From contig BPKH01000005.1 of the NCBI GenBank assembly GCA_026005035.1, positions 62,001 to 126,000 on the forward strand: DNA of 64,000 nt, read 5' to 3'. The notes under the pieces are model-generated. The model was not told where the DNA came from and did not search any database. It saw nothing but the letters and a program-made list of their open reading frames with translations. Positions 9,244 to 18,470 of the stretch are shown piece after piece (position 1 is the stretch's first letter; every line of letters starts with the position of its first letter). Made by a program: the position numbers and the translations under genes. This DNA is from Porticoccaceae bacterium. GTDB taxonomy: Bacteria; Pseudomonadota; Gammaproteobacteria; Pseudomonadales; Porticoccaceae.

Positions 9244-12200
9244 ATGGGCGAAAGCAGGTCTCGTTTCCTCGCCGAGGGCCTCGCGGCCCTCGCCCTCTGG
9301 GCGCTATTGGGGGCGGCGAGCGAAAGCGCCCACGCCCAGTGGTTTTGCGGCTGGAACCCCCAACATCCCCGGTGCGACGAGGACGGCGACGGGGTGCGCA
9401 ACAACCGCGATCGCTGCCCCGGCACGCCCCCGGGGGAGAGCGTCGACCGGCGGGGCTGTTCGGCCTCCCAGCGGGATTCCGACGGGGACGGGGTGAGCGA
9501 CGCGGCCGACCAGTGTCCCGACACTCCCCGCGGCACGCCCGTGGACGGCCGCGGCTGCCCCGTGCTGCCGGACGGAGACGGCGACGGCGTGCCCGATCCG
9601 GCCGACCAGTGTCCCGGCACGCCGAGCGGCGAGCCGGTGGACGCGCTGGGCTGTTCGGCCTCCCAGCGAGACTCCGACGGCGACGGCGTCGCCGACGCCG
9701 TGGACCAGTGCCCGGGCACGCCCCAGGGAACGGCCGTGGACGTCCTGGGCTGTCCGTTGCCCAGCGGGGGAGGCGGTGGGGGCGGCGGGGGTGGCAGCGC
9801 CGCCGCCGGCACCCTGTGGGACCTGAGCGACGCGCCGCTCTTCGTGGTGGAGGGGGCCGACCCCAACATCCTCCTCACCCTCGACGATTCGGGCTCCATG
9901 AGCTGGTCGTACCTGCCCGACGAGATCGCCTTCGAGTACGGCCGCCCCGGGGCCCTGTCGGCAGCCCACAATCGCATCTACTACGACCCCAACGTGGTCT
10001 ATCCTCCGCCGGTGGACGAAAACGGCGTCTCCCTGGGCGACGCCTCCTTCACCGCCGCCTGGAACGACGGATACGACCAGGAGCACAGCTGCAGGATCGA
10101 CCTCTCTCGCAATTATCGCCCCACCTGGTCGGCGGGCGACAACTGCAACGGCCAGGACGAGCAGACCCAGTACGTGGGCGATCCCGAACCCCAGCCCGAA
10201 TACGCCACCGCTCGCGGCGAGCCGGCGTTTTTTTACCGCCTAGACCTCACCAATCCCGGCTGCGACCGCGACCGGCCCCTCACCGACGACGACTGCTACG
10301 ACAAGGTGCAGGTGGGGCCCGACACCGCACCCCCCGGGGTGGACGGGCGCACCAACTTCGCCAACTGGTTCAGCTACTACCGCAAGCGGATCTACCTCGC
10401 CAAGGCGGCGGCGAGCCGCGCCTTCGCCCGCCTCTCCGGCTCGGTGCGGGTGGGCTACCAGTCCCTCAACTCGAGCCCCCAGGTGACGGGGGTGCGCGGT
10501 TTTGCCGGGGAGCACCGCAGGAACTTCTATCGGTGGCTGTTCGACCGCCCGCCGGTGGGCGGCACGCCCCTGCGCAGCGCCACGGTGCGGGCCGGGGAGT
10601 ACTTCTCCACCCTCGAGCCCTACCGGGAGGACCCCGCCAATCCCGCCTCCGAGGTGCTCTCCTGCCGGCAGAACTTCCACGTGCTGTTCACCGACGGCTA
10701 CTGGAACGGCACCTCCACCTTGACGGGCAACGTCGACGGCAGCGCCCAGAGCCTGCCCGACCACAGCGAATTCCTGGTGGACCGCTACGAGCCGCGTCCC
10801 CCCTTCGCCGACGACAACGCCGGCTTCCTGGCCGACCACGCCTTCCACTACTGGCACCGAGACCTGCGCCCGGACCTGGAAAACGACGTGCCCACCAACA
10901 TCGCCGACATCTCCACCGACCTGGACGGGGACGGCGACGTGGACGAGCAGGACCTCTATTGGAACCCCGCCAACGACCCGGCGGAGTGGCAGCACATGGT
11001 CACCTTCACCGTGGGTCTCGGACTCGAGGGCCGCCTGCCCTTCCCTGAAGCCTACGCGGACCTGCTCGCCGGCCGCGTCTCCTGGACCGACGACAAGATC
11101 GACGACCTGTGGCACGCCGCCATCGACAGTCGCGGCCGCTTCCTCTCCGCCAAGGACCCCACCGGCCTCGCCTCGGCCTTCACCGAGGTGATCAACCGGA
11201 TTCTGGAGACCACCGGTTCCTACGCTCCGGTCACCCTCAACTCGGGGACCATTGCCTCCGACAGCGCCGTCTTCTTCACCCGCTTCGAGACGGCCACCTG
11301 GTCTGGGCACCTGATCGCCCGGCCCATTTCCACCGGCGGCAACTGCGGTGACGTCCCCCGCGGCGAGCTCTGCCCGCCCATCTGGGACGCCGCCTGCACC
11401 CTCACCGGCGGCCCCTGCACCACCACCGGCAGCGGCGTGGCGGCGATCGCGCCCGATGCCCGGGTGATCCTCACCCGCCGCGCCGACGACCGGCGCGCTG
11501 TGGCCTTCCGCTACGACGCCTTAAGCGGCGCCCAGCAGGCGCTGCTCCGGGATCCCGACGGCGCGGGCCCGCAGCCGCCCGGCACGGCGGACCTGGGCCG
11601 AGCCATGGTGGCCTACCTGCGCGGAGCGCGCGACGGCGAGCTCGCCAACGGCGGCATGTTCCGCAACCGGGCGAGCGTCTTGGGCGACACCATCGCCTCG
11701 ACGCCGGTCTACGTGGGCCGGCCGAGCCGCTTCTACCCGGGCGCCGACCTGGCGCGCTTCCCCGAACTGGCGAGTTACGACGCCTTTCGCGCCCGCTACC
11801 TGAACCGCGAGCCGGTGGTCTACGTGGGCGCCAACGACGGCATGCTCCACGGCTTCCGCGCCCGGGATGGGCGGGAGGTGCTGGCCTACGTGCCCCTGGC
11901 GGTGTTCTCCAACCTCCCCTACTACACCATGCCCGCCTACGAGCACCGCAACTACGTGGACGGACCCCTCGCCGAAAACGACGTCTACTTCGGCAACGCC
12001 TGGCACACGGTGCTGGTGGGCGGCCTGGGCCGCGGCGGCCAGGGCTACTTCGCCCTGGACATCACCGACCCGGCCACTTTTGCCGAAGGCCGAGCGGCGA
12101 GCATCGCCCTGTGGGAGTTCACCGACGAGGACGACCCCGACCTCGGCTTCAGCTACGGCCGCCCGGCCATCGTCCGCCTGGCCGACGGGCGCTGGGCGGC

Positions 12201-13257
12201 CATCTTCGGCAACGGGGTGAACAACAACCTCGACGACGGCCACGCCAGCACCACGGGCAACGCCGTGGTGTTCGTGGTGGACATCGCCACCGGCGAGCTG
12301 ATCCGCAAGCTGGACACGGGGGTGGGCATGGCCCAGGATCCCACCGGGGGCAACCGCAGCAACGGCATCCTGGGCGTCTTCCCCGCCGACCTGGAGGAGG
12401 GGGATTACGTGGTCGATCGCCTGTACGCCGCAGATCTGTTCGGCAACCTCTGGGTCTTCGACCTCTCCTCCGCCAATCCCGCCCAGTGGCGCAGCGCTTA
12501 CCGCGCGGGCAACGCCCCGGTCCCCCTTTACAGCGCCCGCGATCCCAGCGGCCGCGCCCAGAGCATCACCGCCGCGCCGGTGGCCATCCGCCATCCCCTG
12601 GGCGGGGCCCTGGTGCTCTTCGGCACCGGCCGCTACCTCGGGCTCGGCGACGTGGACGACACCCAGACCCAGACCTTCTACGGCATCTGGGATCGCCTCG
12701 ACGGCGAGCCCGTGGGGTCGGGCCGGTCCCGCCTGTTGGCGCAGACGGTGGAAGCGGTGGCGGCGGCGGGTGAGTTCCTGGTGCGCCGGGTGAGCGACAA
12801 CGCCCTCACCTGGGACGACGGCCGCTCGCCGGTGGGCGCGGAGGAAAAGCTCGGCTGGTACATGGACCTGCCGGAGCGCGGCGAGCGGGTCTTCCAGCGC
12901 CCCACCGTGCGGGACGGGCGGTTGATCTACCGCACCGTGACGCCCTCGTCGAGTCGCTGCGACGCCGGCGGGGCCAACTGGCTCATGGAGGTCGCCGCGC
13001 TGGATGGCTCGCGCCTCGACTTCCCGGTCTTCGACCTGGACGACGACGGCGCCTTCACCGCCGGAGACCTCCTCCAGGGACAGGTGGTGTCCGGCCTGCG
13101 CCGCTCCAGTGAAGACCTGGGGTCGGAGCCGGCCATCGTCCAGGAGGGGGACGGCAACACCGAGTACAAGTACTACACCACCTCCGACGGGCGGGTGCAG
13201 AAGCTCACCGAAAACCCCAACCTCAATCGGAGGGTGCCGTGGCGGCAGGTGCAGTGA
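9244..13257 (+). CDS. pilY1: PilY1-type pilus tip adhesin with thrombospondin type 3 repeats
   Basis: A 1337-residue exported protein with an N-terminal signal peptide (cleavage after about AHA, residue 31). Residues 44-171 hold four thrombospondin type 3 calcium-binding repeats (DSDGDGVSDAADQCP type). A run of ten glycines at 175-184 follows, then a von Willebrand A-like region with the MIDAS motif DDSGSMS (214-220). The C-terminal third is the PilY1 beta-propeller, with calcium loops DLDGDGDVDEQD (about 559-570) and DLDDDGAFTAGD (about 1264-1275). PilY1 sits at the pilus tip and controls retraction and adhesion. The ATG at 9244 follows a good ribosome binding site. The repeat domain at the N-terminus is unusual for the family. 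Confidence 0.92.
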   Translation: MGESRSRFLAEGLAALALWALLGAASESAHAQWFCGWNPQHPRCDEDGDGVRNNRDRCPGTPPGESVDRRGCSASQRDSDGDGVSDAADQCPDTPRGTPVDGRGCPVLPDGDGDGVPDPADQCPGTPSGEPVDALGCSASQRDSDGDGVADAVDQCPGTPQGTAVDVLGCPLPSGGGGGGGGGGSAAAGTLWDLSDAPLFVVEGADPNILLTLDDSGSMSWSYLPDEIAFEYGRPGALSAAHNRIYYDPNVVYPPPVDENGVSLGDASFTAAWNDGYDQEHSCRIDLSRNYRPTWSAGDNCNGQDEQTQYVGDPEPQPEYATARGEPAFFYRLDLTNPGCDRDRPLTDDDCYDKVQVGPDTAPPGVDGRTNFANWFSYYRKRIYLAKAAASRAFARLSGSVRVGYQSLNSSPQVTGVRGFAGEHRRNFYRWLFDRPPVGGTPLRSATVRAGEYFSTLEPYREDPANPASEVLSCRQNFHVLFTDGYWNGTSTLTGNVDGSAQSLPDHSEFLVDRYEPRPPFADDNAGFLADHAFHYWHRDLRPDLENDVPTNIADISTDLDGDGDVDEQDLYWNPANDPAEWQHMVTFTVGLGLEGRLPFPEAYADLLAGRVSWTDDKIDDLWHAAIDSRGRFLSAKDPTGLASAFTEVINRILETTGSYAPVTLNSGTIASDSAVFFTRFETATWSGHLIARPISTGGNCGDVPRGELCPPIWDAACTLTGGPCTTTGSGVAAIAPDARVILTRRADDRRAVAFRYDALSGAQQALLRDPDGAGPQPPGTADLGRAMVAYLRGARDGELANGGMFRNRASVLGDTIASTPVYVGRPSRFYPGADLARFPELASYDAFRARYLNREPVVYVGANDGMLHGFRARDGREVLAYVPLAVFSNLPYYTMPAYEHRNYVDGPLAENDVYFGNAWHTVLVGGLGRGGQGYFALDITDPATFAEGRAASIALWEFTDEDDPDLGFSYGRPAIVRLADGRWAAIFGNGVNNNLDDGHASTTGNAVVFVVDIATGELIRKLDTGVGMAQDPTGGNRSNGILGVFPADLEEGDYVVDRLYAADLFGNLWVFDLSSANPAQWRSAYRAGNAPVPLYSARDPSGRAQSITAAPVAIRHPLGGALVLFGTGRYLGLGDVDDTQTQTFYGIWDRLDGEPVGSGRSRLLAQTVEAVAAAGEFLVRRVSDNALTWDDGRSPVGAEEKLGWYMDLPERGERVFQRPTVRDGRLIYRTVTPSSSRCDAGGANWLMEVAALDGSRLDFPVFDLDDDGAFTAGDLLQGQVVSGLRRSSEDLGSEPAIVQEGDGNTEYKYYTTSDGRVQKLTENPNLNRRVPWRQVQ
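9373..9756 (+). repeat. Tandem calcium-binding repeat block inside pilY1
   Basis: Four type 3 repeats are arranged as an A-B-A-B pair. The segment GCSASQRDSDGDGV occurs at residues 71 and 136, exactly 65 residues (195 bases) apart, with near-identical DNA. This suggests a recent internal duplication of a two-repeat unit. Confidence 0.75.
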
Positions 13258-13694
13258 GGGGGCGGGGCTTCACCCTGCTGGAGGTGCTCATCGCCCTGGC
13301 GGTGGTGGCGATCCTGGCGGCGGTCGCCTGGCCCTCCTACCGGGAACAGGTGCGCGCGGGGCGGCGGGCCGAGGCCCAAGGGGTGCTCTTGGAAGCGGCC
13401 CAGTACCTGGAGCGGTTCTACACCGAAAACCTCCGCTACGACCGGGACGGCGCGGGGAACCCGGTGGCGCTGCCGGCCGCCCTCAGCCGCAGCCCTCGGG
13501 AGGGGAGCCGGACCTTTTACCAGGTGGCCATTGCGAGCGTGAGTGCGGGCGCCTACGTGTTGCGCGCCACGCCGGTGGGTGACCAGGCCGGCGATGGTTT
13601 TCTCGAGTACACGAGCGCCGGCGAGCGGCGCTGGGACCGCGACGGCAATGGGGCCATCGGCGACGACGAGCGCTGCTGGCAGCGCAGCTGTTGA
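13239..13694 (+). CDS. pilE: Type IV pilin-like protein PilE
   Basis: A 151-residue pilin. The leader ends GRG, with cleavage before FTLLEVLIALAVVAI, and the +5 glutamate is present. The globular part has AAQYLERFYTENLRY, typical of PilE/ComP-type minor pilins, and two cysteines at the C-terminus (RCWQRSC). The GTG start lies within the pilY1 coding end, preceded by GGAGGG. It is the last gene of the minor pilin operon. Confidence 0.88.
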   Translation: MAAGAVRGRGFTLLEVLIALAVVAILAAVAWPSYREQVRAGRRAEAQGVLLEAAQYLERFYTENLRYDRDGAGNPVALPAALSRSPREGSRTFYQVAIASVSAGAYVLRATPVGDQAGDGFLEYTSAGERRWDRDGNGAIGDDERCWQRSC

Positions 13695-13705
13695 AAAGCG
13701 GTCTA

Positions 13706-13743
13706 GGCACCGCGTCGGCTGCCACCTTGAGTGGCCCGGTGCC
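13706..13743 (+). terminator. Nested hairpin after pilE
   Basis: GGCACCG at 13706-13712 pairs with CGGTGCC at 13737-13743. Inside, GCCAC (13721-13725) pairs with GTGGC (13731-13735). It sits 12 bases after the pilE stop and before the MFS gene. There is no clear T tract, so it may be a weak terminator or an RNA-stabilising end. Confidence 0.45.
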
Positions 13744-13786
13744 GCCCGCTAACCTTGCAGGCCCTTCCCGGACGACGGAGGCCTCC

Positions 13787-15091
13787 ATGGGCGAGCGGGT
13801 GCCGACCCCTCCCGCGGCGCCGAGCACCGGCTACGCCAACTACGTGCTCGGCGTGCTCTTCCTGGTCTACGTGCTCAACTTCGTGGACCGCCAGGCCATG
13901 GCGGTGTTCCTCGGGCCCATCAAAGAGGAATTCCAGGCTTCCGACGCCGCCATGGGCTTTTTGGTGGGCTTTGCCTTTGCGCTCTTGTACACCGTGGCCG
14001 GGATTCCCATCGCCCGCTTGGCAGACCGCGGCAACCGCCGCAACATCATCGCCCTGGGGCTCGCCCTGTGGAGCTCGATGACCGCCCTCACCGGCTTTGC
14101 GCGCAATTTCGCCCACCTGGTGGCGGCGAGGGTGGGGGTGGGCATCGGCGAGGCGGCCTGCACGCCGCCGGCCCACTCCCTGATCGCCGACTATTTTCCC
14201 GTGGAGCGGCGGGGGACGGCGCTCGCCATCTACTCCTCGGCGGTGTTCGTGGGCTCGGCGCTCGCCTATCTGGGTGGAGGCTATCTGCGCGAGCACTTCG
14301 ACTGGCGCACCGGCTTTATCGTCCTGGGGCTGCCCGGGTTGTTGGTGGCGGTGCTCCTCAGGGCGACGGTGCGGGAGCCGGTGCGGGGGCAGTCGGAGGC
14401 GCGCACCGCGGGCGGCGATGCGAGCCTCGCCGAGACGCTGCGCCACCTGGTCTCCTCGCGGGCCTGGGTGTGGCTCATGGCCGGCGCCTCCTGCATGGCG
14501 GTGACCGGCTACGCGGTGCTGATGTGGGCGTACGAGTTCTTCGGCCGCCTGCACGGCCTAGCGCCCTTGGCGGTCGGCCAGTGGATGGCGCTGATCGTCG
14601 GCGTGGGGGGATTTCTGGGCACTCTGCTCGGCGGGCGGCTGGTGGACCGGATGGCCCGCCGCCGTCCCGGGCAGATGGTGCGGGTGCCGGGGCTTTGGGT
14701 GCTCGCGGGCCTGCCCTTCGGGGTGGTCTTCGTGTTGGCCGAATCCACCGCCGTGGCCCTGGCCGCCATGTTTCCCTTCTACCTGTTGCTCCAGGTGTAC
14801 ATTCCCGCCATGTACACCGCCAACCAGAACCTGGCGCGGCTCGAGATGCGCGCCACCGCGTCGGCGATCTGCCTGTTCATCATCAACATCGTGGGCGCCG
14901 GCTTCGGCCCCTTTCTGGTGGGAGCCCTGAGCGATTTCTTCGCCCTGCCGAGCGGCGCGGAGGGGCTGCGCTACGCGATGCTGGTGACCGTGGCCATCGG
15001 GGCGGTGGGCTGCGCGCTCTTTGCCGCCACCGCCCGCACCTTGGCCGCCGACCTGGCCCGGGCGGGCGCCATTCAGGCGCGCGGCGACTGA
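13787..15091 (+). CDS. MFS transporter (Spinster-like family)
   Basis: A 434-residue inner-membrane carrier with 12 predicted hydrophobic segments. The first is YVLGVLFLVYVLNFVDRQ, and the sugar/organic-acid transporter-like loop RLADRGNRRN lies between helices 2 and 3. The length and the FVDRQ motif fit the Spinster-like/hexuronate-type MFS often found beside catabolic genes. The ATG at 13787 has a GGAGG site; in-frame codons from 13691 lie inside the pilE end and hairpin. It converges with and overlaps the LysR gene by 19 bases. It may import the compound broken down by the adjacent operon; this is inferred from position only. Confidence 0.85.
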   Translation: MGERVPTPPAAPSTGYANYVLGVLFLVYVLNFVDRQAMAVFLGPIKEEFQASDAAMGFLVGFAFALLYTVAGIPIARLADRGNRRNIIALGLALWSSMTALTGFARNFAHLVAARVGVGIGEAACTPPAHSLIADYFPVERRGTALAIYSSAVFVGSALAYLGGGYLREHFDWRTGFIVLGLPGLLVAVLLRATVREPVRGQSEARTAGGDASLAETLRHLVSSRAWVWLMAGASCMAVTGYAVLMWAYEFFGRLHGLAPLAVGQWMALIVGVGGFLGTLLGGRLVDRMARRRPGQMVRVPGLWVLAGLPFGVVFVLAESTAVALAAMFPFYLLLQVYIPAMYTANQNLARLEMRATASAICLFIINIVGAGFGPFLVGALSDFFALPSGAEGLRYAMLVTVAIGAVGCALFAATARTLAADLARAGAIQARGD

Positions 15092-15999
15092 GCGGCGCGG
15101 CGCGCCTCCCCGGGCAGTGCCGCCTCCACCACCAGGTCCCGCAGCCAGCGGTTGGCGGGATCCTCCTCGGCGCCGCGCGGCCAGTAGAGGTTGAGGCGCA
15201 GCGGTTCCACTTCGAAGGGCGGGGCGGCGAGGCAGAGCCCGAAGCGCGCCCCGAGCACGGCCGGCACGGTCCACAGGAGGTCGCTTCCCCGCACCACCTC
15301 GGCCGCCACCGAATAGTCCTGGAGGCGCAGGGCGATCTGGCGGCGCAGGCCGAGGCCGTGCAGGGCGACGTCCGCCTGTCCCCGCCCGCGCTTGCGGCTG
15401 GAGACGTGGAGGTGCTGGGCGGCGAGATAGTCTTCAAGCCCCAGGGGGCGCCCGGCCAGGGGGTGCTGCGGGCGCATGGCCACCGCATAGGGGAGGGCGA
15501 GGAGCGGCCGTTGGCCGAATTCCCGGGCGTTGAACTGGGGTGCGTCCACCAGCAGGTCCAGGGCCCCCGACCTGAGCTCTTCGGCCGCCGCCTCCCGCGT
15601 CTGATAGTAATTGGCGAGGGTGATCGAGGGCGAGCGCGTGCGCGTCAAGCGCCACAGCTCGGGCAGGATGAGCAGCTGGGCGGGATGGTTGAAGGCGACG
15701 CGGAAGCGCTTTTCCGAGGTGGCCGGGTCGAAGCGCTCGCTGGCGGCCACCGCCCGGTTGAGGAGGGCGAGGGCGCGGCGGACGTCGCCGATCATGTTGT
15801 CGGCCACCGGGGTGGGGATCATCCCTTCGGGGGTGCGCAGAAACAGGGGATCGCCGAAGGCTTCCCGCAGTCGGGCGAGGGCGTTGCTGACCGCCGGTTG
15901 GGACAGGTGCAGCTGCTGGGCCACCCGCGTGACGTTCTGTTCGCGGTACAGGGCGTCGAAGAGGATGAACAGATTGAGATCGACCCGCCGCAAGCGCAC
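15073..15999 (-). CDS. LysR-family transcriptional regulator
   Basis: A regulator of about 308 residues. The start RLRRVDLNLFILFDALY and helix-turn-helix NVTRVAQQLHLSQPAVSNALARLR are typical of NodD-like LysR proteins, and a substrate-binding domain follows. I chose the GTG at 15997-15999 because it matches the family N-terminus; in-frame ATGs at 16038 and 16056 would add 13-19 residues that overlap an inverted repeat. The gene is divergent from the acyl-CoA dehydrogenase operon at 16184-20422, the usual arrangement for a LysR activator and its target. It converges with the MFS gene. Confidence 0.88.
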   Translation of the reverse strand: MRLRRVDLNLFILFDALYREQNVTRVAQQLHLSQPAVSNALARLREAFGDPLFLRTPEGMIPTPVADNMIGDVRRALALLNRAVAASERFDPATSEKRFRVAFNHPAQLLILPELWRLTRTRSPSITLANYYQTREAAAEELRSGALDLLVDAPQFNAREFGQRPLLALPYAVAMRPQHPLAGRPLGLEDYLAAQHLHVSSRKRGRGQADVALHGLGLRRQIALRLQDYSVAAEVVRGSDLLWTVPAVLGARFGLCLAAPPFEVEPLRLNLYWPRGAEEDPANRWLRDLVVEAALPGEARRAAQSPRA

Positions 16000-16033
16000 G
16001 GCCGCCCACCGGTATTGAACCGCGTGATGATAT

Positions 16034-16063
16034 TCCATTTCGAGAATCAATTTCATCAATGGA
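16034..16063. promoter_or_regulatory. Candidate LysR binding/promoter region
   Basis: In the 184-base divergent gap there is an AT-rich island. TCCATT at 16034-16039 and AATGGA at 16058-16063 form an inverted repeat around a direct repeat of ATCAAT. Such islands are rare in this GC-rich DNA and are the most likely control site of the operon. The rest of the gap shows nothing recognisable. Confidence 0.4.
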
Positions 16064-16183
16064 GAGGAGGCGCCTAGACTGGCGCTCGAGAAGTCGCAGA
16101 AGGCGGCCCGGCCGCGCCTCCGCCGCGGGGCCTGACGGCAAGTCGCCGACGCCGCCATCGCCCGCTGCCCGAGGAGTCGAGCC

Positions 16184-17428
16184 ATGTTCGAGTTCAGCGC
16201 CAAGTCCCGCGATCTGCAGCGACGCCTGGCGGCCTTCATGGAGGCGCACATCTACCCCAACGAGCGCGCCCACGCCGAGGCCCTCGCCCGGGCCGAGAAT
16301 CGCTTCGCGAGCGTGCCCCTGGTGGAGGCGCTCAAGGCCAAGGCGAAGGAAGAGGGGCTGTGGAACCTGTTCGTGCCGGAAGAGTTCGGTCACTACACCG
16401 AGCACGGCGGGCTTTCCTTTCTCGACTATGCCCCCCTGGCCGAGATGATGGGGCGGGTGCTTTGGTCGCCGGAGGTGTTCAACTGCAACGCCCCCGACAC
16501 CGGGAACATGGAGGTGCTGATGCGCTTCGGCACCGAGGCACAGAAGGAGCGGTGGCTGAAACCGCTGCTCGCCGGCGAGATCCGCTCTTCCTACGCCATG
16601 ACCGAACCCCAGGTGGCCTCCAGCGACGCCACCAACATCGAGCTCGAGATCCGCCGCGAGGGCGACGAGTGGGTGCTCAACGGGCGCAAGTGGTTCATCA
16701 CCGGGGCGCTCTACGAGCGCACGCGGCTGTTCATCGTCATGGGCAAGTCCGATCCCGACAATCCCGACCGCCACCGCCAACAGACGCAGGTCTTGGTCCC
16801 CAAGGACACCCCGGGCGTGCACCTGGTGCGCCCCCTCACCACCCTGGGCTACGACGACGCTCCCATCGGCCACGCCGAAGTGGTCTTTGAGGAGGTGCGC
16901 GTCCCCTACGAAAACGTGCTCTTGGGGCCGGGTCGCGGCTTCGAGATCGCCCAGAGCCGGCTCGCGCCGGGCCGCATGCACCACTGCATGCGCCTCATCG
17001 GCTGCGCCCAGCGGGCGCTCGAGCTCGCCTGCGATCGGGTGACCCGGCGCTTCACCTTCGGCCGGCCGCTCGCCAAGCACCAGTCGGTGCGCGAGGAGAT
17101 CGCCCGCTCCTTCGCCGAGGTGGAGATGGGGCGCCTGCTGGTGCTCGCCACCTGCGCCAAGATCGATCGCGAGGGGGTCGAGGCGAGCCTCGACATGATC
17201 GCCGCCTGCAAGAGCACCATTCCCCTGCTGGTCCAGGGCATTGTCGACCGCTGCATGCAGATGCACGGCGCCGCGGGTCTCACCGCCGACTTCCCCCTCG
17301 CCGAATTCTTCAACTACGCGCGCTGGTGCCGCCAGGCGGACGGTCCCGACCAGGTGCACCAGATGGCGCTGGGCAAACGGATCATCGAGCGCTACGCTGG
17401 CAGAGGGTCCGTGGGAGGTGCGCGGTGA
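16184..17428 (+). CDS. Acyl-CoA dehydrogenase family protein (ACAD10/11-like)
   Basis: A 414-residue FAD enzyme with the usual three-domain fold: the N-terminal helical domain, the FAD/substrate loop SYAMTEPQVASSDATNI, and a C-terminal domain containing CMQMHGAAGLTADFPL. The length and sequence style match the dehydrogenase-like domain of ACAD10/ACAD11 rather than short-chain enzymes. Its stop overlaps the start of a sugar-kinase-like APH gene (GTGA). In ACAD10/11 and in LvaA/LvaC of Pseudomonas such a pair converts a 4-hydroxyacyl-CoA via a phosphate ester into a 3-hydroxyacyl-CoA. The same role is inferred here. Confidence 0.9.
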   Translation: MFEFSAKSRDLQRRLAAFMEAHIYPNERAHAEALARAENRFASVPLVEALKAKAKEEGLWNLFVPEEFGHYTEHGGLSFLDYAPLAEMMGRVLWSPEVFNCNAPDTGNMEVLMRFGTEAQKERWLKPLLAGEIRSSYAMTEPQVASSDATNIELEIRREGDEWVLNGRKWFITGALYERTRLFIVMGKSDPDNPDRHRQQTQVLVPKDTPGVHLVRPLTTLGYDDAPIGHAEVVFEEVRVPYENVLLGPGRGFEIAQSRLAPGRMHHCMRLIGCAQRALELACDRVTRRFTFGRPLAKHQSVREEIARSFAEVEMGRLLVLATCAKIDREGVEASLDMIAACKSTIPLLVQGIVDRCMQMHGAAGLTADFPLAEFFNYARWCRQADGPDQVHQMALGKRIIERYAGRGSVGGAR

Positions 17429-18453
17429 CGGAGAGCGACGGCGGTTTCGCCCTCGACGAAGCGCGGCTTGCCGCTTATCTGGAAGAGCGGGTGGCGGGGT
17501 TCCGAGGACCCCTCGTGGCCACCAAGTTCCCCGGCGGGCAGTCGAACCCCACCTATCGCATCGACACCCCCGGCGGCCGCTATGTGCTGCGCCGCAAGCC
17601 GCCCGGACGGCTCTTGCCCTCTGCCCACGCCGTCGACCGGGAGTACCGGGTGATGCGGGCGCTGGCCGACACCGAGGTGCCGGTACCCCGGGTCTTCCTC
17701 CTGTGCGAGGACGACTCGGTCATCGGCAGCGCCTTTTATCTCATGGAGCACGTGGAGGGGCGGGTGTTCTGGGATCCGGCGCTGCCGGGGGAGTCGCCGG
17801 AAAGCCGCGCGGCCATCTACGACGAGATGAACCGGGTGCTCGCCGCCCTCCACGCGGTCGATCCGGCGGCGGTGGGGCTCGCCGATTTCGGCCGCCCCGG
17901 CAACTACTTCGCGCGGCAGGTGGGGCGCTGGACCAAACAGTACCGGGCCACCGAGACCGAGTCGATCCCGGAAATGGAGCACCTGATCCGCTGGCTTCCC
18001 GAGCATCTGCCCGACGACGACGGGCGGGTGGCCATCGTCCACGGCGATTTCCGCCTCGACAACATGATCTTCCATCCCACGGAGCCCCGCGTGCTGGCGC
18101 TCCTCGACTGGGAGCTCTCCACTCTGGGCCACCCGCTCGCGGACCTGGCCTACCAGTGCATGCAGTGGCGACTGCCCCACCAGTGCATCATGCCGGGTCT
18201 CGGCGGCCTCGATCGCGCGGCGCTCGGCATTCCCAGCGAAGAGGCGTACGTGGCGCGCTACTGCGAGCGGCTAGGTCTGCCCGGCATTGCCGACTGGCAC
18301 TTTTACCTGGCTTTCAGCTTCTTCCGCCTGGCAGCCATCCTCCAGGGGGTCAAGAAGCGCGCCCTGGACGGCAACGCCTCCAGTGACAAGGCCTTGGCCA
18401 TGGGCGAGCTGGTGGTTCCGTTGGCGCGGCTCGGCGTGGAAATGACCGCTTGA
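17425..18453 (+). CDS. APH-fold phosphotransferase (probable 4-hydroxyacyl-CoA kinase)
   Basis: A 342-residue kinase of the aminoglycoside phosphotransferase fold. The nucleotide-binding motif GGQSNPTYRI is near the N-terminus, the catalytic motif VHGDFRLDNMIFHP (HGDxxxxN) lies in the middle, and the metal motif LLDWELSTLGHPLADLAY follows. This is the signature of the ACAD10/11-type kinase domain and of LvaA, not of antibiotic resistance enzymes. GTG at 17425 overlaps the stop of the dehydrogenase gene. The small LvaB partner seen in Pseudomonas is absent. Confidence 0.88.
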   Translation: MTESDGGFALDEARLAAYLEERVAGFRGPLVATKFPGGQSNPTYRIDTPGGRYVLRRKPPGRLLPSAHAVDREYRVMRALADTEVPVPRVFLLCEDDSVIGSAFYLMEHVEGRVFWDPALPGESPESRAAIYDEMNRVLAALHAVDPAAVGLADFGRPGNYFARQVGRWTKQYRATETESIPEMEHLIRWLPEHLPDDDGRVAIVHGDFRLDNMIFHPTEPRVLALLDWELSTLGHPLADLAYQCMQWRLPHQCIMPGLGGLDRAALGIPSEEAYVARYCERLGLPGIADWHFYLAFSFFRLAAILQGVKKRALDGNASSDKALAMGELVVPLARLGVEMTA

Positions 18454-18470
18454 GATCGGAGGGGTTGGAG

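Noticed and set aside
9766-9798. Poly-G/GGN run in pilY1 as a possible frameshift site
   Set aside because: The reading frame is intact through the run and encodes a glycine hinge.
17425-18453. Aminoglycoside resistance kinase
   Set aside because: The APH fold is present, but gene context and motifs fit the ACAD10/11-associated kinases.
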